Positions 1 through 7,783 of a stretch of DNA of 64,000 nucleotides are shown in pieces. The stretch is from assembly GCF_035920345.1 (NCBI RefSeq), contig NZ_CP109149.1:3906001-3970000 (forward strand). Direction: 5' to 3'. Made by a program: the position numbers and the translations under genes. The stretch comes from Nocardia vinacea. Its GTDB lineage: Bacteria > Actinomycetota > Actinomycetes > Mycobacteriales > Mycobacteriaceae. Positions within the stretch are counted from its first letter, which is position 1, and every line of letters begins with the position of its first letter. The notes beneath the pieces were generated by a model. It worked only from the letters and a program-made list of their open reading frames with translations. It had not been told where the DNA came from and did no database searches.

Positions 1-421
1 ACACCGCCGCCTCCGCCGCCAGCGCGGGCACGGTCGGCAATCGCACCGTCTGGCGCAGCAACTGTCCACACGTGACGGCCGCGCGGGGCGAATGTTGAAC
101 CGCCGCCCCCAACAGATCGAGCGCGGCATCGATATCGTCCACCACGACGGCCTGCGGCAACGAGTTCGCCGCGGCATCCGTGGTGAGGGTGAGCGTTGCC
201 GCCTGCAGCAGTGGCGTCAGGCCGGGTGTCGTTGGCCCACGCAGCACCCCGACGACGAGCGGTAGCGCCTGATTCATCCGCTCGGCGGTCCGGGCGATTC
301 GGTCCGGTGTTTCCGTGCCGAATGCGTCCAGCGGGACCACCACCATGGGGGTAGCGGGAGTTCCGTCCGCGGTGAGCTCCACCGCGAACTCGTCGAACAA
401 ATCGATCCCCGAATCCGGCAT
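1..421 (-). CDS. Crotonase-like (enoyl-CoA hydratase/isomerase family) protein, 3' part outside window
   Basis: An open frame of 140 codons runs from an ATG at 421 to the left edge without a stop, so the C-terminus is missing. The start reads MPDSGIDLFDEF. The middle contains VVVGVLRGPTTPGLTPLLQAA-like text (split across residues 54-75), which resembles the oxyanion-hole segment of degenerate crotonase-fold proteins. The family call is an inference from that similarity and from the divergent enoyl-CoA hydratase next door. The gene is divergent from 560-1336 and shares with it a 138-bp promoter region that contains a palindrome. Codon usage matches the neighbours, so the frame itself is very likely coding. 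Confidence 0.6.
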   Translation of the reverse strand, partial: MPDSGIDLFDEFAVELTADGTPATPMVVVPLDAFGTETPDRIARTAERMNQALPLVVGVLRGPTTPGLTPLLQAATLTLTTDAAANSLPQAVVVDDIDAALDLLGAAVQHSPRAAVTCGQLLRQTVRLPTVPALAAEAAV

Positions 422-508
422 AACTAAAAACTAGCCGCGTCGACGAGAGGGACCAACTGCATCGACGCTCCAGTCGTTCATGGTCGGAACCGACCGGAAA
501 GAGTATAC

Positions 509-526
509 CTAATCTGGTTAGATTAG
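509..526. promoter_or_regulatory. Inverted repeat, candidate operator between divergent crotonase genes
   Basis: CTAATCTGGTTAGATTAG has perfect 7-bp arms (CTAATCT/AGATTAG) around GGTT. It sits 33 bp upstream of the ATG at 560 and 88 bp from the ATG at 421. Size and symmetry fit a TetR-type operator. No regulator gene is adjacent inside the window, so the binding protein is unknown. Confidence 0.55.
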
Positions 527-559
527 CTCACGTCCGATTCTCGACCCGGAAGGCCCACA

Positions 560-1336
560 ATGACCGATCAGCCCGATGTCCTCGTGGAACGCACCGACAC
601 GATCGTGCGGCTGACCCTCAACCGCCCCGAACGGCTCAACGCCCTTACGGCCGACATGATGAACGAGGCCGCGACAGCCGTCGAGAAATTCGGCGACGAT
701 CCGACCGTTCGGGTGTTCGTCGTGACCGGCAACGGGCGGGCATTCAGCTCAGGAGCGGATCTTTCCAACTCGGCCAGCAATGGTCCACAGGTCGCGACAC
801 TCGATGCGGCGAACCGGTTGATCCGTGCCCTGCGCGCCGCGCCCCAACCGGTGCTCGCGGCGATCAACGGTCCCGCGGTCGGCGTCGGATGTTCACTGGC
901 GCTGGCCGCGGACATCACCGTCGCCCGCGAATCCGCCTACCTCCTGCTCGCCTTCGCCAATGTAGGCCTGATGCCCGATGGCGGTGCCACCGCGATGGTC
1001 CCGACGCTGATCGGATATGCCCGCGCCGCCCGCATGGCCATGCTGGCCGAGCGCATTCCCGCACCGCTGGCTGCCGACTGGGGTTTGATCGGCCAGGTAG
1101 TGCCCGATACCGACTACGATGCCGAAATCGCGAGGCTGACAACCAAGCTCGCCAACGGACCGACGGCGGCATACACCCGCACCAAGCGCGCATTCAACGC
1201 GATGGCCCTCGCCCAACTCGACCAGGCGCTCGACCTGGAACGCGAAGGTCAGTCCGCCCTCTTCGAGACCGCTGATGTCGCCGAGGGCATCGCGGCGTTC
1301 AAAGCCAAGCGCACGCCAGGTTTCATCGGCCGCTGA
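560..1336 (+). CDS. Enoyl-CoA hydratase/isomerase
   Basis: This 258-residue crotonase-family protein would hydrate or isomerise an enoyl-CoA thioester in the cytoplasm. The two oxyanion-hole segments are visible: FSSGADLS at 62-69 and NGPAVGVGCSLALAAD at 103-118. The loop that carries a catalytic Glu in true hydratases reads PDGG (139-142) instead of the usual PEGG, so a hydratase reaction is less certain than the fold. Length is typical for the family. The ATG at 560 is preceded by GGAAGG at good spacing. A 7-bp-arm palindrome lies in the promoter. It may belong to a fatty-acid or lipid breakdown route together with the divergent paralogue. Confidence 0.88.
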   Translation: MTDQPDVLVERTDTIVRLTLNRPERLNALTADMMNEAATAVEKFGDDPTVRVFVVTGNGRAFSSGADLSNSASNGPQVATLDAANRLIRALRAAPQPVLAAINGPAVGVGCSLALAADITVARESAYLLLAFANVGLMPDGGATAMVPTLIGYARAARMAMLAERIPAPLAADWGLIGQVVPDTDYDAEIARLTTKLANGPTAAYTRTKRAFNAMALAQLDQALDLEREGQSALFETADVAEGIAAFKAKRTPGFIGR

Positions 1337-1366
1337 GCGAGTTCGTCAGATACCACAAAAATCTGC

Positions 1367-1483
1367 GGAACCTGTTCCAGAGGCTTCACAAAAGCCCTGC
1401 TCAGCGCGGATAGTGCGGCGCGACTGCGTCATTGACACCGAGGCGGACGACTCGTAGCTTCGGCGGACCGGAACGAGTTCCGG
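1367..1483. promoter_or_regulatory. Two GGAAC-N2-GTTCC palindromes upstream of the secreted hydrolase
   Basis: GGAACCTGTTCC lies at 1367-1378 and CCGGAACGAGTTCCGG at 1468-1483, so the same core GGAAC-N2-GTTCC occurs twice in a 168-bp gap. The second copy ends 21 bp before the TTG start at 1505. The inner AAC-N2-GTT matches the core of the KstR operator of mycobacteria and rhodococci, but the outer bases differ from the published consensus. A KstR-type or other TetR-type operator pair is an inference. Confidence 0.5.
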
Positions 1484-1504
1484 CCCGGCGAAGGGAACTC
1501 AGCG

Positions 1505-3265
1505 TTGATACGGCGTGCGCGGTCAGATCTCTGGTCGACGAAGCAATCATGGTGGCGCGCATCAACTTCGGCGATGGCAGGTGTCGCGGCGGCAGCCGTG
1601 CTGGTGCCCGCGCACGCGGAGCCGATCGACGCCGGGCGAACGGAAGTGCCGGCGATCTCGACATCGGCGATCTCCTCGGTCAGCGAATCCGTTGTGACCG
1701 TGACGATTCCGCTGCCGGAGTCGGCTGGACCGCATCCGAGCGCCTGCGACCAACTGTCGTATCTGCGCTACCGCGACATAGACGGTCCGCGTCGCTCGGC
1801 CGATGCGGACGCCGTTCTGGTCGCCCAGCCCGGCATCTTCGAAGGTGCGGGAGCATTCGACAGCGTCGCCCGTAACACTGTAGCCGCGGCCGCGAAAGTC
1901 GGCCGGCACGTGGAATTCTGGGCGCTGGATCGCCGTTCCAACTGCCTCGAGGACCACACCGGAATCCACGCCGCCCTCGCCGACGGAGACGTCCATCGCG
2001 CTGTCGACTACTACTACCGCAACGCCGAGATCAACGGTAACCGGTTCGACGGCTATCTGCTCGACGACCGTTCGGCCTGGCTCGCCCACCTCGGCATCGC
2101 ACAAACCGTGCAGGACGAATTCGACCTGCTCACCGCCGAACTGCCGGATCCCACGGTACGCAGACAGAAGGTGCTGTGCGGCGGCCACTCGCTCGGCGGC
2201 ATCGTCACCGGCGTATTCGCCGAATGGGATTTCGATGGCGTCGCCGGTGGTGATCAATGCGCGGGCTATTTCGCACTGGACTCCGCGATCGACACCTCAC
2301 TCTCCGCGCTCAACGGCATCCCGGACATGGTCGATCTGTCCATCGGCGGCCGCGGCTACGATGCCGTGACGGCCGGGCTCGCCATCGGCGCACTCCCGCG
2401 AGTGCTTGCGCTACCGGCGGTCATCAACCCGGAGACGATGAACCTGCTCGGCATCGCGGGGCTGGCCGCATATCTGGCGCCGGACACCGAATCCGATCTG
2501 GCACACGACATTCCGAACAGCCTCAACCAGGACGCCACCTATCGGGTGCTGATGTCACGCGATGCCGCGACCGCGGCCACCGGCTCGCCATCGGTCCGCG
2601 ACTTCCGAGTCACCAACGCCGCTGTGCTCGGCGCCTTCCTCGATGCCAACTCCCAGCCACTCGCACTGCTGCAAACCGGGTTCGGATTCTTCGACGGTGC
2701 ACCGGTAGCCGAGAAGAACTTCCCGGTTCCCGGCGACATCGCCGCGATACCCGCGCTGCACGGACTGACCGGCACCATGCTCGGTCCCGATCGCAAGGCG
2801 ATCCCGGCAGCCCCCAACGGACCGCTCTACACCTGGCGCGACTACGACCAACTCGCCGATGTCGCCATACCGGTCGACAGCCACGGGGTCCCGTTCACCG
2901 ATTCCGGACAGGAGGTGACCGACCTGCGGGACCTCTCGCGCAGTCTGGCGGCACAGCCCTTGGACTTCACCGAGTGGTACTTCCCGACGAAACTGGCCGG
3001 CGATACCTACCAACTGCACGCCCCCGACATCGCTCGGCACACCACCCATCCCGGCGCCATCGATGCCCACCCCACCATCAATCTGATCGGCGGCTCCGGA
3101 ATCGCCCTCGCCAGCGGACATCCCGGCCGCGGCAGCACCGTGGTGGCCCCCGGCTACCACCACCTCGACGTACTCACCGCCGCCATGAACCAGAACAACC
3201 GGCAACCCGAAATCGTCTCCACCACACTCGCCCAGTTCGCTGTCACTACCACCGGTCCACATTGA
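1505..3265 (+). CDS. Secreted alpha/beta-hydrolase (lipase/esterase-like)
   Basis: The 586-residue product starts with basic residues (MIRRARSDLW) followed by a hydrophobic stretch at about 23-36 and an Ala-X-Ala site (AHA, 36-38), a plausible signal peptide. The nucleophile elbow is GHSLGG at 227-232, so Ser229 is the likely nucleophile; a late PGYHH segment near the C-terminus could supply the histidine. The protein probably hydrolyses an ester outside the cell, perhaps to release lipid substrate. The start is a TTG at 1505 with GAAGGGA seven bases upstream; no ATG or GTG with a better ribosome site precedes the signal sequence. The two GGAAC-N2-GTTCC palindromes suggest dedicated regulation. 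Substrate is unknown. Confidence 0.82.
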   Translation: MIRRARSDLWSTKQSWWRASTSAMAGVAAAAVLVPAHAEPIDAGRTEVPAISTSAISSVSESVVTVTIPLPESAGPHPSACDQLSYLRYRDIDGPRRSADADAVLVAQPGIFEGAGAFDSVARNTVAAAAKVGRHVEFWALDRRSNCLEDHTGIHAALADGDVHRAVDYYYRNAEINGNRFDGYLLDDRSAWLAHLGIAQTVQDEFDLLTAELPDPTVRRQKVLCGGHSLGGIVTGVFAEWDFDGVAGGDQCAGYFALDSAIDTSLSALNGIPDMVDLSIGGRGYDAVTAGLAIGALPRVLALPAVINPETMNLLGIAGLAAYLAPDTESDLAHDIPNSLNQDATYRVLMSRDAATAATGSPSVRDFRVTNAAVLGAFLDANSQPLALLQTGFGFFDGAPVAEKNFPVPGDIAAIPALHGLTGTMLGPDRKAIPAAPNGPLYTWRDYDQLADVAIPVDSHGVPFTDSGQEVTDLRDLSRSLAAQPLDFTEWYFPTKLAGDTYQLHAPDIARHTTHPGAIDAHPTINLIGGSGIALASGHPGRGSTVVAPGYHHLDVLTAAMNQNNRQPEIVSTTLAQFAVTTTGPH

Positions 3266-3270
3266 TCGGA

Positions 3271-3288
3271 GGTGTACCCAGGTACACC
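3271..3288. promoter_or_regulatory. Perfect inverted repeat, candidate operator of the alcohol dehydrogenase
   Basis: GGTGTACCCAGGTACACC has perfect 8-bp arms (GGTGTACC/GGTACACC) around CA. It starts 5 bp after the stop of the secreted hydrolase and lies 115 bp before the ATG at 3403. No T-run follows, so an operator is more likely than a terminator. A weaker 6-bp hairpin (CTCGCC/GGCGAG) follows at 3315-3331. Confidence 0.5.
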
Positions 3289-3402
3289 ATCGTTTCGGGA
3301 CCGCACTCCCTGGGCTCGCCCCTCCGGCGAGGGCATCGTTGATGCCAACGAAGTCGTCGGCGTCGTACCGAGCCGACGGTGAATCCAGAGAGGACAGCCA
3401 AC

Positions 3403-4467
3403 ATGGCAACGATGAAGTCGGTTCAGACCAGCACACCCGGCGCGATCACAGTGGTCGAGGAGCAGCGCCCGACGGCGGGCCCGGCCGATGTGCTGGTACG
3501 GATCCGGGCGTGTGGAATCTGCGGCACCGACGCGACCTTCGTGCACATGGGCGGTATGCCGAAGGTGCTCGGGCCGCAGGTCAAGGCCGAGGCCCTGACG
3601 CCGGACCAGATGCGGCCGGTGGTGCTCGGCCACGAACCGGCGGGCGAGATCGTCGAGGTCGGCGCCGATGTCACCGGCCTGCGGGTCGGTGATCACGTCG
3701 TGGTCAATCCGCAGGCCGCCCCGTCGGGCATCATCGGTTGCGGCGGACCGCTGGGCGGTATGAGCGAATATCTGCTCATCGAGAATGCCGAGGTCGGCTC
3801 CAGCGTCGCCATCGTGCCGGATTCCGTGCCCTTCGCCGTGGCCGCGCTCAACGAGCCGATGGCCGTATCGCGGCATGCGGTGAACCGCTCCGAGGCCACG
3901 CCGGGTGATAAGGCGATCGTCTTCGGTGCGGGCCCGATCGGGCTCGGTGCGGTGATCTGGCTGAAGCTGCGCGGCGTCGAGCACGTTGTCGTCGCCGATG
4001 TGATCGCCTCCCGGCTCGACACCGCCCTCGCGGTGGGCGCGGACGCGGTCATCGACTCCGCCACCGAGGATGTCGCCGCCCGTCTCGGTGAACTGCACGG
4101 TTACGGAAGCAACGCCCTCGGCGCACCGCGCCCCGACACCGACATCTACATCGATGCCGCCGGAGTCGCCGCCGTCGTCAACACCGCCCTCGCCACCGGC
4201 AAGTGGGGCGCCAAACTGGTCACGGTCGCCGTGCACAAGAGGCCCGAGCCGATCGACCTGGGCGCCATCCTGCGCAACGAGATGACCATCATCGGTTCTC
4301 AGGGCTACCCCTCCGAGATCTTCGAGGTCACCCCCGAGATCGCCGAGCACGCGGACCGCTTCGCCCGGCTCATCAGTCACCAGGTCCCCTTCTCCGATGT
4401 GCAGAAGGCGTTCGAATTGGCCCTTACCCCGGGCGCGGCGGAAAAAGTGGTCGTCACCTACGAATGA
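3403..4467 (+). CDS. Zinc-type alcohol dehydrogenase (MDR superfamily)
   Basis: This 354-residue medium-chain dehydrogenase would oxidise an alcohol with NAD(P). Catalytic-zinc ligands are recognisable: Cys40 in CGICGTD (37-43), His77-Glu78 in LGHEPAGE, and Glu151 in LNEPM. The Rossmann motif is GAGPIGLG (175-182). The four-cysteine structural zinc lobe is absent; that region reads PQAAPSGIIGCGG with a single Cys. An insertion (about 53-70) before GHE is longer than in most family members. The ATG at 3403 follows AGAGGA with good spacing and is preferred over an in-frame GTG at 3379. A perfect palindrome lies upstream. Substrate unknown. Confidence 0.87.
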   Translation: MATMKSVQTSTPGAITVVEEQRPTAGPADVLVRIRACGICGTDATFVHMGGMPKVLGPQVKAEALTPDQMRPVVLGHEPAGEIVEVGADVTGLRVGDHVVVNPQAAPSGIIGCGGPLGGMSEYLLIENAEVGSSVAIVPDSVPFAVAALNEPMAVSRHAVNRSEATPGDKAIVFGAGPIGLGAVIWLKLRGVEHVVVADVIASRLDTALAVGADAVIDSATEDVAARLGELHGYGSNALGAPRPDTDIYIDAAGVAAVVNTALATGKWGAKLVTVAVHKRPEPIDLGAILRNEMTIIGSQGYPSEIFEVTPEIAEHADRFARLISHQVPFSDVQKAFELALTPGAAEKVVVTYE

Positions 4468-4519
4468 GCCGCAGCCTGCTTCCGCTCGCCGGGATCGGCG
4501 CTGGCGGGCCAGGTCCAGC

Positions 4520-4555
4520 CGAAATAGCATTCTCTGAAATAAGAGAACCATTCTC
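4520..4555. promoter_or_regulatory. GAGAAT-type operator pair upstream of carboxylesterase
   Basis: GAGAACCATTCTC (4543-4555) is a perfect 5-bp-arm inverted repeat, a shortened version of the recurring GAGAAT-N3-ATTCTC motif. A second, half-conserved copy (ATTCTC at 4529-4534; full frame 4520-4534) has its centre 22 bp upstream. The pair ends 30 bp before the ATG at 4586. Confidence 0.55.
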
Positions 4556-4585
4556 CTACCTAGCCCCGACCGACAAGGACTGTGC

Positions 4586-6124
4586 ATGACCGAAGTTACG
4601 GCGCGGCCATCCGAACACGCCGAACCCACGCTCCGCACCACCGCAGGTGCGGTCCGTGGGCGAAGGGAGCACGGCTTGGTCGTATTCCGCGGGATTCCGT
4701 TCGCGCAGCCACCGATCGGTGCCGCACGCTTCGCGGCACCGCAGCCGGTCCCCGAGTGGGCCGGCGTGCGGGATGCCTTCGAGTTCGGCCCACCGCCGCC
4801 GCAGGAAACCTCGTTCGGCAACCGCTCCGGCGGTGTCGTCCTACCGAAGGGCGACGACTGGCTCACCGTGAACGTCTGGACACCCGATCCCGACCCGGCT
4901 GCCCTTCGGCCGGTGCTGGTGTGGATCTACGGCGGCGCCTACAAGCTCGGTTTCTCCGGCAGCCCCGGCTACGACGCGCAACATATCGCACGCGACGGCG
5001 ACCACGTGGTCGTCACGCTCAACTACCGGCTCGGTATCGAGGGTTTCGCGCGCATCGACGGCGCACCGGCCAACCGCGGTCTGCTCGACCAGGTCGCCGC
5101 CCTCGAGTGGGTGCGCGAGAACATCACCGCGTTCGGCGGGGATCCCGATCAGGTCACTGTCTGCGGGGAATCCGCTGGCGCCGGGTCTATCGCGGCGCTG
5201 CTGGCCATGCCGAGCGCGGCCGGACTGTTCCAGCGCGCGATCCTGCAGAGCCTGCCGGGCACGTTTTTCTCCGACGAGCTCGCCACCGATATCGCGACCG
5301 CCCTCGCCGCACAAATCGATCTGCGGCCGACGGTCACGGACCTGTCAGGGGTGGATCCATGGCAATTGACCGACGCGGGAGCCAAGGTCGGCGCCTCGAT
5401 GCGGCAGTATCAGCGATGGGGCGCGGTGGCCCACACCATTACCGCGTTCTCGCCCGTGGTCGACGGTGACGTACTGCCGAAGGCACCGTGGCAAGCGCTC
5501 GCGGATGGCTCCGCCCGCGATGTCACGGTGGTCGTCGGGCACAACCGGGACGAATTCCGGCTGTTCCTCGCCCTCGGCGGCCAACTCGGCACGATCGATG
5601 ACGCACAGGCGGCGCACGCGCTGCAGGTGTTCGGCCCGGGATCCGACGGTGCGCACGCATACCGCACGGCATTTCCGTCCGCCGGACCGGAAGAGCTGTT
5701 CGAACTGGTTCAGACGGACTGGCTGTTCCGGATGCCCGCACTACACCTGGCCGATGCCCAGGCAGCAGGCGGTGGCCGTGCTCATCTGTACGAGCTGACC
5801 TGGTCCGCGCCGGGCAACGGCGGCGTCCTCGGCGCCTGCCACGGCCTCGACGGACCATTGTTGTTCGCCGCCTTCGGCGCTCAACTCGGCCCGCTGCTCC
5901 TCGGTCCCGAACCGTCGGCTGAAGCTCGCGAACTGTCGGCCTATATGCGTACGCGCTGGAGCGGGTTCGTCAGGACCGGCGAACCGGGCTGGGCCGCTTA
6001 CGATCCGGAGCAGCGCCTGACTCATATCCTCGATGCGAAACCTTCGGTCGTCGCCTACCCCGAGGAAACCTCTCGCAGTCTGTGGCGCGACCACGTCTTC
6101 TCGGCGCTGCCACTGCTTGATTAG
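4586..6124 (+). CDS. Carboxylesterase type B
   Basis: This 512-residue alpha/beta-hydrolase of the type B carboxylesterase family cleaves carboxylic esters. The oxyanion segment is YGGAY (115-119) and the nucleophile elbow GESAG (194-198) places the catalytic Ser at 196. An acidic residue in HNRDEF (about 315) and His in GACHGLDGP (about 425) complete a plausible triad. RGIPFAQPP near residue 35 is a family hallmark. There is no signal peptide, so the enzyme is probably cytoplasmic. Length is normal. A GAGAAT-type operator pair just upstream suggests control together with the catabolic island. It faces a convergent gene across a strong hairpin at 6198-6240. Confidence 0.92.
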   Translation: MTEVTARPSEHAEPTLRTTAGAVRGRREHGLVVFRGIPFAQPPIGAARFAAPQPVPEWAGVRDAFEFGPPPPQETSFGNRSGGVVLPKGDDWLTVNVWTPDPDPAALRPVLVWIYGGAYKLGFSGSPGYDAQHIARDGDHVVVTLNYRLGIEGFARIDGAPANRGLLDQVAALEWVRENITAFGGDPDQVTVCGESAGAGSIAALLAMPSAAGLFQRAILQSLPGTFFSDELATDIATALAAQIDLRPTVTDLSGVDPWQLTDAGAKVGASMRQYQRWGAVAHTITAFSPVVDGDVLPKAPWQALADGSARDVTVVVGHNRDEFRLFLALGGQLGTIDDAQAAHALQVFGPGSDGAHAYRTAFPSAGPEELFELVQTDWLFRMPALHLADAQAAGGGRAHLYELTWSAPGNGGVLGACHGLDGPLLFAAFGAQLGPLLLGPEPSAEARELSAYMRTRWSGFVRTGEPGWAAYDPEQRLTHILDAKPSVVAYPEETSRSLWRDHVFSALPLLD

Positions 6125-6197
6125 TGCGCGCTCGGTGCGGTGCTCGCGGCGGTACAGCGCTCACGGCGGGGCCGCACCGAGCTCCTTTCGCCGGTGT

Positions 6198-6240
6198 CCG
6201 TGGCGCAGCCGGCCCGATGATCGGACCGGCTGCGCTACGG
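6198..6240. terminator. Long hairpin, bidirectional terminator
   Basis: Two 21-base arms (6198-6218 and 6220-6240) pair with only two mismatched or wobble positions; the inner part is GCGCAGCCGG with CCGGCTGCGC. It lies between the convergent carboxylesterase (ends 6124) and the gene ending at 6263. There is no long T-run, as is common for actinobacterial intrinsic terminators. Confidence 0.7.
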
Positions 6241-6262
6241 CGTGATGGGCTTGCTCGACGAC

Positions 6263-6967
6263 TTACTTGGCGGGTGGCATCGGCGAGTTGATGGTGGTGA
6301 AGTACTGCACCGCAGCGGCGATCGCGATCGGGGCGGTAATCAGTATCTGACCGGCCAGAGTGCCGAGGGCGCCGATCGCCAGGATGCCGCCGACGCAGCC
6401 GATGGCCGCGGCCGGGATGAAGGCGCCGAACAGACCGACAATGGTGGCCGAGGCCACGGTCGCACCGGCGATGCCGCCGAGTATGCAGCCCACGGCGCCG
6501 CCGCCGATCCCGCCGACCATACCGCCGATGGTGGCACCCATGGTGATCGTGCCGATCAGTCGACCGAACGCCGCCTGCTCGCGGTCGTACTGGGTCTTCC
6601 ACGGCGCCTGATCCTCATACGGCAGCGCCACCGGCTTGTACACCGCATGCGCCACATCGAACTGCGGAGTGAGGGTGGCGGTGCGGCCGGCGATATCGGC
6701 GGCGATCGGGAACTCGAAGTCGTCGACCCGGAACTTCAGTTCGGTGCCGGCGAGTACCGCGCCATTGGCCGCCCTGATCTCCAGCACGTCGTCTCGGATA
6801 CCGATCGAACCCGCATCGGTCGAGATGATGGTCGACTTCTCATTCGTGCTCGCCTGGAAGTTGACCGCACCGGCCTCTTCTCCGGGAGTTGCACCGGCCG
6901 TGCCCATTCCGACGCCGAGTGCTGTCGTCACAACAGCCGCCGCCACAGTGAGGTTCCTCATCTTCAC
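6263..6967 (-). CDS. Secreted protein with glycine-rich hydrophobic C-terminal half, unknown function
   Basis: The 234-residue product begins MKMRNLTVAAAVVTTA and has a clear signal peptide ending near Ala-Gly-Ala (about residues 20-25). The mature N-terminal half looks like a soluble beta-rich domain; the C-terminal half (about 135-220) is a series of Gly/Ala-rich hydrophobic segments such as GGMVGGIGGG that may insert in or span a membrane. I do not recognise a characterised family; similar secreted proteins are common in Nocardia as far as I recall. The GTG at 6967 is chosen because AAGGAAG lies six bases upstream. A GAGAAT-type operator at 7010-7024 suggests control with the catabolic genes, so a role in substrate handling at the cell envelope is possible but unproven. 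Confidence 0.75.
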   Translation of the reverse strand: MKMRNLTVAAAVVTTALGVGMGTAGATPGEEAGAVNFQASTNEKSTIISTDAGSIGIRDDVLEIRAANGAVLAGTELKFRVDDFEFPIAADIAGRTATLTPQFDVAHAVYKPVALPYEDQAPWKTQYDREQAAFGRLIGTITMGATIGGMVGGIGGGAVGCILGGIAGATVASATIVGLFGAFIPAAAIGCVGGILAIGALGTLAGQILITAPIAIAAAVQYFTTINSPMPPAK

Positions 6968-6988
6968 GGTAACTTCCTTCTTCCCTAC

Positions 6989-7024
6989 GCGAATCTCTCT
7001 CTCCATTGAGAGAATGCCATTCTT
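6989..7024. promoter_or_regulatory. GAGAAT-N3-ATTCT operator upstream of secreted protein gene
   Basis: GAGAATGCCATTCTT at 7010-7024 matches 11 of 12 arm positions of the recurring motif. A weaker copy, GCGAATCTCTCTCTC, lies at 6989-7003 with its centre 21 bp away. Both are within 60 bp upstream of the GTG start at 6967. Confidence 0.65.
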
Positions 7025-7070
7025 ACAAGGGATGCGGGCAGTTAGAGGGGTTTTTGCGAATATTCGGCGG

Positions 7071-7733
7071 CTACTGCTGTCCGGGCAGCAAGGTGAGAAA
7101 TAGCGCGTGCGCGTCGGCGCACAGTCGGTCGCCGTCGTGCAAGGTCGCGACCAAGAAGATCTTGCGCCCCTCCTGCCGCTCGACTCTGGCGCGGATGGTC
7201 AGCTCTGTGTCGAGCGGGGTAATGGACCGATAGTCGACGGTCAGTGAAGCGGTGCGGATCGCCGCCCCCGAATAGGCGACCCCACTCATGCCGAGCACGG
7301 TGTCGAAGGCGAGCGCGACATAACCGCCGTGCACCGCCGAATTGCCACCGAGATGGAAGCGGCGAAAGGTAATACGAGCCGACACGCCGTCTCGGTCGGA
7401 GCGGTCGACGACGAACGGCGGCAAGGTGATGTTGCCGTTCGCGGGCAGGTCGGGCCGAACCCAACCGGGCACCGACCACTCGTCGACCAGGACCGTGTCG
7501 AGCAGGCCGTTGAGCTCCTTCAGCGTGGTGATCGTCTCCAGCGCCACGTCATCGGAGGGGCAGGCCAGTCGCACACGGTCCATCAGGCCGCGAATCTGTT
7601 CGATGAACTCCCCGTAGTGCGGACCGCCACGGGAGATATCGGGCGTGCGATCCAGCGACCGAGACCGTGCCGGCCGAAACCCACCTTCGTGGTGCTCTTC
7701 GGTGGGTAACGGCTCGAACTGGCTCTCATACAT
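7071..7733 (-). CDS. PaaI/THEM4-like hotdog-fold thioesterase
   Basis: The 220-residue protein has a C-terminal hotdog-fold thioesterase domain (about 95-215). The diagnostic segment is NSAVHGGYVALAFDT around 130-145, where the HGG turn and following Asp are typical of PaaI-type acyl-CoA thioesterases. The N-terminal 90 residues are an extension of unknown role. It would hydrolyse an acyl-CoA, perhaps to release CoA from dead-end intermediates of the island. The ATG at 7733 abuts a GAGAAT-type operator (7734-7748), leaving no room for a normal ribosome site, so a leaderless transcript is possible. It lies just downstream of the ABC importer operon on the same strand. Confidence 0.82.
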   Translation of the reverse strand: MYESQFEPLPTEEHHEGGFRPARSRSLDRTPDISRGGPHYGEFIEQIRGLMDRVRLACPSDDVALETITTLKELNGLLDTVLVDEWSVPGWVRPDLPANGNITLPPFVVDRSDRDGVSARITFRRFHLGGNSAVHGGYVALAFDTVLGMSGVAYSGAAIRTASLTVDYRSITPLDTELTIRARVERQEGRKIFLVATLHDGDRLCADAHALFLTLLPGQQ

Positions 7734-7748
7734 GAGAATTACATTATC
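7734..7748. promoter_or_regulatory. GAGAAT-N3-ATTATC operator abutting a start codon
   Basis: GAGAATTACATTATC matches 11 of 12 arm positions of the recurring motif. It directly touches the ATG of the thioesterase gene (7731-7733), so a bound protein would cover the translation start region or the -10 region of a leaderless transcript. Confidence 0.6.
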
Positions 7749-7783
7749 GCCCGGCCCTGCCGCACTACAGACCGCCGCCCACC

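Noticed and set aside
3154..4866. Long reverse-strand frame of 570 codons over the alcohol dehydrogenase
   Set aside because: Antisense shadow of a well-supported dehydrogenase with catalytic motifs; the reverse product is Arg/Gly/His-rich and matches no family.
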